Assembly (NCBI GenBank): GCA_003537575.1
Contig: DPRS01000031.1
Coordinates: 22,166-60,038, forward strand
Length of the DNA: 37,873 bases
Source of the DNA: Oxalobacteraceae bacterium
GTDB lineage: Bacteria; Pseudomonadota; Gammaproteobacteria; Burkholderiales; Burkholderiaceae_D
Direction: 5' to 3'
This document shows positions 33,802-37,873 of the stretch, piece after piece. A program made the position numbers and the translations under genes. The notes under the pieces are model-generated. The model was not told the DNA's origin. It worked only from the letters and a program-made list of their open reading frames with translations, and searched no databases. Each line of letters opens with the position of its first letter. Positions within the stretch are counted from its first letter, which is position 1.

Positions 33802-34614
33802 ATGGAACTTGAATTACGAGTATTGTGGGCTGCAATTGTGCTGTACGTGATCGGCGGCTCGCTGGCGATCGGTGGTGTCATCATGAAAAAGAAGCCAGAA
33901 CGCGCCGTGCTGACACTGATTCTGCTCGGCTGGATTTTGCAGACGGTGGCCGTGGTGGTGCGCTGGGACCGGCTCGGGCATGGTCCGTTTGTCAGCATGT
34001 ATGAAATCCTGCTCAGTAATATCTGGAGCCTGGTGCTGATATTTATTGTTTGTTACTGGCGCATCCCGCAAATCCGGCCGTCGGCCGCCGTGATCATGCC
34101 GATTTTGTTCGTGATGATGGGCTGGCTGATGCTCTCCAGTCCCGGCGAAAGCCATTTTCCGCAAAGCTTCCGCACGCCCTGGCTGTATATCCATGTTGGG
34201 CTTGGCAAAGTGTTCCTCGGGGCGATGCTGGTGGCGGTCGGATTGGCTGGCGTGATTCAACTGCGCCGTACTCAATTCGGGGTTACGCGCTTTCAGCGTC
34301 TGCCGGACGATCGTCGGCTGGATGACTTGGCATACCGCTTCATGGCATTGGCGATGATCTTCAATGCGCTGATGCTGATTGCCGGGGCGATCTGGGCACA
34401 AGATGCCTGGGGCCGTTACTGGGCTTGGGATCCGCTTGAAACCTGGGCTTTTATTACTTGGTTGTTATTGGCACTCGCGCTGCATCTGCGCGTCACGTAC
34501 AAACCGCCTCCACGCTGGTCGTCTGTCATGGCATTCGCGGTATTTGTGATTGCTTTTCTGACTTTTTTCGGCGTACCGTTCATTTCATCGGGGCCCCACC
34601 AGGGAACCTTTTAA
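33802..34614 (+). CDS. ccsA: CcsA-like haem-handling protein of System II
   Basis: A 270-residue polytopic membrane protein of the CcmC/CcmF/CcsA haem-handling family. The WWD signature WGRYWAWDPLETW spans residues 203-215. A conserved histidine sits in a membrane helix before it (LYIHVGLG, H131), and another candidate is in the C-terminal loop (SSGPHQGTF). About eight membrane helices are predicted. AGGA precedes ATG 33802. With the upstream ResB it makes a complete System II synthetase pair, in addition to the System I genes at the start of the window. Confidence 0.9.
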   Translation: MELELRVLWAAIVLYVIGGSLAIGGVIMKKKPERAVLTLILLGWILQTVAVVVRWDRLGHGPFVSMYEILLSNIWSLVLIFIVCYWRIPQIRPSAAVIMPILFVMMGWLMLSSPGESHFPQSFRTPWLYIHVGLGKVFLGAMLVAVGLAGVIQLRRTQFGVTRFQRLPDDRRLDDLAYRFMALAMIFNALMLIAGAIWAQDAWGRYWAWDPLETWAFITWLLLALALHLRVTYKPPPRWSSVMAFAVFVIAFLTFFGVPFISSGPHQGTF

Positions 34615-34625
34615 GCTATCCTGCG

Positions 34626-34642
34626 CTGGCCTGATAATTGCA
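34626..34642 (+). promoter_or_regulatory. Sigma-54-like promoter before the oxidase-like TPR fusion gene
   Basis: CTGGCCTGATAATTGCA: GG-N10-GC spacing, nearly the same as the tetrahaem promoter. The start site would be near 34653, only about 4 nt before the annotated ATG, so the message would be nearly leaderless. The site also falls within an inverted repeat (GCTGGC / GCCAGC, 34625-34648), so a chance match is possible. Confidence 0.5.
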
Positions 34643-34656
34643 AGCCAGCATCGGAT

Positions 34657-36627
34657 ATGGACTCTCTATTACAAGAACGCGCCGACGGCGGCCGCTTGGT
34701 CGGGGCATGGCTATTGCTGGCATTGACTGCCCTGGCGCTGTCGACCCTGTGCGCGGTGTTGCTAGTCTTTGCGCGTGCACCGCTGCTGCCGGGCGGTTTT
34801 TCCGGGATGGGCGAATTGTTCGGTCGCGCCCTGGTCTTGCATGTCAGCCTGGCGGTGATCGTCTGGTTTCTCGCCTGTGCTGCCGGCTTCTGGACACTGG
34901 TCTCCGGCGCGCCGGCCAGCATCTGGCGCTGGGCGGCATTTGCGCTGGCTGGGCTTGGGCTGGCCAGCATGGCGGCGGCACTAGTGTTTGGCAATGCGCA
35001 ACCGGTGTTGGCCAATTACGTGCCGGTGCTTGATCAGCCGGTCTTCCTCGCCGGCCTGGTGCTGTTCATTCTTGGCGTTGCTGTTTCCGGTGCCCTGGCG
35101 CTTCCCGGCATAGTGCGCCAGATCGGGCGTGACCGGGACATGGGCCTAGGCGCCTTGCTGTCGATTGTCGCGACCGCGATGGCGCTCGGCGCTCTGGCTG
35201 TCTCCCTGGCCGTGACAGGGAGACCTGGTACGCCGGCGGCATTCGAAATCCTTGCCTGGGGGCCGGGGCATGTCTTGCAGTTCGTTCATGTCATATTGCT
35301 GATGACGGTCTGGAGCCTGCTGGTGCGCGATCTGCCGGGTAAGCCGGTTGCGCCGCGATGGATGGCCGTCTTGCTGGCGCTGGCGGCGGCGCCACTGGTA
35401 ACAGTACCTTTCCTTTATCAAAGCCATCCCAGCAGCATTGAATTTCGCCATGCCTTTACGTTGCTGATGGCTTGGGGAGCCTGGCCGGCGGCGGCATTGC
35501 TGGGATGCCGGCTGCTGCTGCAGCTGGGCCGCGCAGTCCGTACGGCCTGGAGCGCGCCGCATGTGCTGCCGCTGCTGCTGTCGATCCTGCTGTTTTTGCT
35601 CGGCTGCCTGCTTGGCGCGGCAATTCGCGGCGATTCGACAATGGTGCCGGCCCATTATCACGGCACGGTCGGCGCCGTGACAATGGCATACATGGCGTTG
35701 GGCTACCGTTTACTGGCGGCATTCGGCTATGCCGGCCCGGCCGGCAGGCTGCAGCGTTGGCAACCGCTGCTGTACGGCTCGGGACTGCTGATCCTGGCGC
35801 TCGGGCTAGCTTGGTCGGGCTGGCTCGGCGTGCCGCGCAAGACCCTGCATGCCGACGTGATCCTGCGCTATCCGGCGTATTTCGCGGCGATGGGGATGGC
35901 CGGTCTCGGCGGCTTCCTCGGCATCGGCGGCGCGGCGTTGTTTGTCGCCAATATCGTGCGCAGCTTGTGGCGGCAGGGGCCGGCCAACACGAGCAAGGGA
36001 GGGCGGCGACGCGATGTGCGCATGCCGGCATTTATAGTAACGGTGCTTCTGACGGCAGCCATCGGCTTGCTGATCACCTATTGGCCGCGCGATTTAGGCA
36101 CGGTGCAGAAAGTCGATGCTGCCAGGGAGCCGGTGGGCCATGCGACGCAAAAGCGTAACGAGGAAATCGACCGTCATTTCAAGGAAGGCGTGGCCTTGCT
36201 AAAGGAAAAACAATACGAAGCCGCCGCCGGCCAGTTGCATCGTGTGGTGTCGCTGGCGCCCAGGATGCCGGAAGCGCACGTCAACCTGGGTTTTGCGATG
36301 ATCGGCCTGCAGCGCTACGAACAGGCGCGCCGCGCATTCGAAAATGCGATCGACTTGCGCACCCGGCAGATCAACGCTTATTACGGCCTGGCGATGGCGC
36401 TGGAAGCCCTGCAGGATTTGCCGGGCGCGCTCGGTGCGATGCGCAGCTATGTGCATTTGTCAACGCCGGACGATCCTTATGTACGAAAGGCGAATGCGGC
36501 GATCTGGGAATGGGAAACGCAATTGCAACAGGGTGCATCCCCGGGCGTCCTGGATACGGCAGCCATTCCCGAAAATGAGAAGAGGAGAGCGGTTCCTCCT
36601 ATTCGCGAGAAAAAGCTTGGCGAATAA
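34657..36627 (+). CDS. Haem-copper-oxidase subunit I-like membrane protein fused to TPR repeats
   Basis: A 656-residue protein. Residues about 15-435 form some twelve membrane helices laid out like haem-copper oxidase subunit I (cbb3/NorB side). H62 sits where the helix II low-spin haem ligand is expected. W201-G-P-G-H205 resembles the helix VI CuB site, and H333-Y-H335 (PAHYHGTVGAVTMAYMALGY) the paired haem ligands of helix X. The helix VII His-His pair is not intact: H257 is followed by Pro. One more helix (about 457-476) leads to about three TPR repeats (504-600) predicted outside the membrane. No proper ribosome binding site is visible at ATG 34657. Whether it binds CuB or reduces oxygen is doubtful. 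It could be a terminal oxidase relative, a haem transporter or a membrane anchor. Confidence 0.65.
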   Translation: MDSLLQERADGGRLVGAWLLLALTALALSTLCAVLLVFARAPLLPGGFSGMGELFGRALVLHVSLAVIVWFLACAAGFWTLVSGAPASIWRWAAFALAGLGLASMAAALVFGNAQPVLANYVPVLDQPVFLAGLVLFILGVAVSGALALPGIVRQIGRDRDMGLGALLSIVATAMALGALAVSLAVTGRPGTPAAFEILAWGPGHVLQFVHVILLMTVWSLLVRDLPGKPVAPRWMAVLLALAAAPLVTVPFLYQSHPSSIEFRHAFTLLMAWGAWPAAALLGCRLLLQLGRAVRTAWSAPHVLPLLLSILLFLLGCLLGAAIRGDSTMVPAHYHGTVGAVTMAYMALGYRLLAAFGYAGPAGRLQRWQPLLYGSGLLILALGLAWSGWLGVPRKTLHADVILRYPAYFAAMGMAGLGGFLGIGGAALFVANIVRSLWRQGPANTSKGGRRRDVRMPAFIVTVLLTAAIGLLITYWPRDLGTVQKVDAAREPVGHATQKRNEEIDRHFKEGVALLKEKQYEAAAGQLHRVVSLAPRMPEAHVNLGFAMIGLQRYEQARRAFENAIDLRTRQINAYYGLAMALEALQDLPGALGAMRSYVHLSTPDDPYVRKANAAIWEWETQLQQGASPGVLDTAAIPENEKRRAVPPIREKKLGE

Positions 36628-36677
36628 TCAAGCGCTTGGCTTGCACAGCTTCTTGCCGCTGCGAGCTACAGGCCTTC

Positions 36678-36693
36678 ATGCCTGATCAGGCAT
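36678..36693. promoter_or_regulatory. Perfect 16-bp palindrome, possible activator site
   Basis: ATGCCTGATCAGGCAT is fully self-complementary, so it is more likely a protein-binding site than a hairpin. It is centred about 70 bp upstream of the predicted sigma-54 start site. Confidence 0.35.
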
Positions 36694-36727
36694 TCCTACG
36701 GTTGCCGCGCCGCAGCAAAATTCCTGC

Positions 36728-36744
36728 ATGGAACCAAACTTGCT
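36728..36744 (+). promoter_or_regulatory. Sigma-54 promoter for the second ccsA-like gene
   Basis: ATGGAACCAAACTTGCT: GG-N10-GC spacing with TGGAAC and TTGCT elements. The start site would be near 36756, about 80 nt upstream of the coding start. Confidence 0.65.
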
Positions 36745-36832
36745 TTGTTATGGATTGTTGTGGTTTTCATGCTACACCGCCATGTCTGATTAATGGGGTA
36801 TCAAGGGGCATCACCCTGGTACGAATAAACAA

Positions 36833-37861
36833 GTGCCTACCGAATATTTAGCCAATGAATCTATGGGCCGCGCGAGCTTGAACCGTTTGCATCTGAACAG
36901 ACATTCATTGTCATGGCTGTGCTGGGTCGCTGTCCTCGTGGCCAGCATCGTGATCATGGCGCTGCTCGAGCACGTCGAAACCGATATCCTGACCTCAAGC
37001 ATCCAGCTTGATCAACTGTATACGTTCAGGGTAGGCGCCTACGCCAACCTGCTGCTGGTCGCATCGACGGTCCTGTATCTCTGGCATACCTGGTCCCATT
37101 CGGAAGCTGCCGGCAAATGGGCCTCGGACTTGGCCGCGCTGGCGACGCTGGGGCTGCTGCTGTCGCTCGTCACCCGCTGGATCGAGACTTACTATCTGCA
37201 CCGGCCGGGCCATGTTCCGCTGAACGGCTTATATGAAATGATGGCATCGTTCAGCGTCATCACGGTCCTGATCTATCTGGTGATGGAGCGGGTATACGAA
37301 GTCCGTTCCGCCGGCGCATTCGTCATGATCATCGTGCTGGCATCCGTGCTGTTCCAGATCTGGCTGGTGGCGACCGGCCAGGCAGTGACAGGCAACCATA
37401 TCCCGATGCTCAGAAGTTACTGGATGTATGCGCATGTGCTGGGCAATTTCGTCGGGTACGGCGCCTTTGCCGTCGCAGCGGCGATGGGCGGAGCCTTCCT
37501 GTTCAGAAACCGGGCCGAACAGCACCACCAGACCAGCGGTTTTGCTATTTGCTCCTTGCCTGATCTGCAGCGCATCGACCGCTCGATGCACCACGCGGTC
37601 CTGCTTGGTTTTCCCTTGTTTACCATCGCCACCATACTCGGCGCCATGTGGGCATATGAAGCATGGGGGCGCTACTGGGCCTGGGACCCGCAGGAAACCT
37701 GGGCTGTGATCATCTGGCTCGTCTACGCATCCTATTTCTGTTTCCGCTACATCGGCAAATGGAGCGGCCAGCGCATGGCATGGTGGTCCATCATCGGATT
37801 CGGTATCACGGTATTTTATTTTCTTGGCGTCAGAATGCTCTGGCCTGGTTTGCATGCATAG
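36833..37861 (+). CDS. ccsA: Second CcsA-like cytochrome c biogenesis protein
   Basis: A 342-residue polytopic membrane protein of the CcsA/ResC family. The WWD signature WGRYWAWDPQETW spans residues 278-290. Conserved histidines are in SYWMYAHVLGN (H201) and in the MHHAVLLGF segment (H253, H254). About eight membrane helices. It is longer than the first CcsA (270 residues) and only moderately similar outside the signature. The start is uncertain: GTG 36833 gives the listed length and ATG 36863 is an alternative; neither has a clear ribosome binding site. It has its own sigma-54 promoter. A matching ResB could lie just beyond the window. Confidence 0.88.
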   Translation: MPTEYLANESMGRASLNRLHLNRHSLSWLCWVAVLVASIVIMALLEHVETDILTSSIQLDQLYTFRVGAYANLLLVASTVLYLWHTWSHSEAAGKWASDLAALATLGLLLSLVTRWIETYYLHRPGHVPLNGLYEMMASFSVITVLIYLVMERVYEVRSAGAFVMIIVLASVLFQIWLVATGQAVTGNHIPMLRSYWMYAHVLGNFVGYGAFAVAAAMGGAFLFRNRAEQHHQTSGFAICSLPDLQRIDRSMHHAVLLGFPLFTIATILGAMWAYEAWGRYWAWDPQETWAVIIWLVYASYFCFRYIGKWSGQRMAWWSIIGFGITVFYFLGVRMLWPGLHA

Positions 37862-37873
37862 GATCAAACAGAT

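Larger units (their letters stand above)
36628..36832. other. Intergenic region upstream of the second ccsA-like gene
   Basis: No gene seen. It contains a 10-bp palindrome CAAGCGCTTG (36629-36638), a perfect 16-bp palindrome (36678-36693) and a sigma-54 promoter (36728-36744). Confidence 0.5.

Noticed and set aside
34657..36627. Oxidase-like protein as a normal cbb3 oxidase subunit I
   Set aside because: The helix VII His-His pair is not intact, no CcoO/CcoP genes are adjacent, and a TPR domain is fused, so a standard CcoN call is not supported.

Overview
The window looks like a betaproteobacterium, probably Burkholderiales and possibly near Oxalobacteraceae. The grounds are protein similarity recalled from memory, high GC coding DNA and the gene content; I could not run a search. 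It is an extracellular-electron-transfer island. Twelve c-type cytochrome genes together carry 50 CXXCH haem-binding motifs. Two outer-membrane beta-barrels, three NHL beta-propeller proteins, two different cytochrome c maturation systems and a rhodoquinone methyltransferase accompany them. I saw no tRNA, rRNA, insertion sequence or CRISPR array.

Region 1 (1-3429) is the 3' end of a System I cytochrome c maturation operon: ccmF (cut by the window edge), ccmG/dsbE, ccmH and ccmI, tightly coupled. Region 2 (3430-8871) starts with an AT-rich leader carrying an FNR-like box. It continues with mtoD-mtoA-mtoB, a strong terminator, then cymA-rquA. This matches the Mto-type Fe(II)-oxidation conduit: an MtoA decahaem in an MtoB porin, a periplasmic bis-His shuttle MtoD, and a NapC/NirT-type quinone-linked tetrahaem. 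The unusual addition is rquA, which makes low-potential rhodoquinone.

Region 3 (8872-18247, minus strand) holds two large membrane GGDEF-EAL proteins, a cytochrome c5 and a translationally coupled pair of trihaem His/Met cytochromes. Region 4 (18248-37861, plus strand) is a second, different conduit. In order it encodes an NHL lipoprotein, a tetrahaem cytochrome, a PpiC-type prolyl isomerase, an outer-membrane barrel, a c7-type trihaem, a c5-c7 fusion, two related Cys-free helical proteins, two more c7-type trihaems, two NHL proteins and an 11-haem cytochrome. ResB, CcsA, a haem-copper-oxidase-like protein fused to TPRs, and a second CcsA-like protein follow.

Six sites with GG-N10-GC spacing and TTGC[A/T] cores (sigma-54 -24/-12 elements) sit upstream of genes in regions 3 and 4. 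None was found upstream of mtoD or cymA. I infer that the Mto arm and the second conduit are under different control, that System II (ResB/CcsA) may be dedicated to the second conduit, and that the second locus resembles the cytochrome-nanowire assembly loci of metal-respiring bacteria (multihaem plus prolyl isomerase plus beta-propellers plus porin). The best candidates for undescribed biology are the mto-cymA-rquA linkage, the sigma-54-controlled second conduit with its helical pair, and the oxidase-like TPR fusion.
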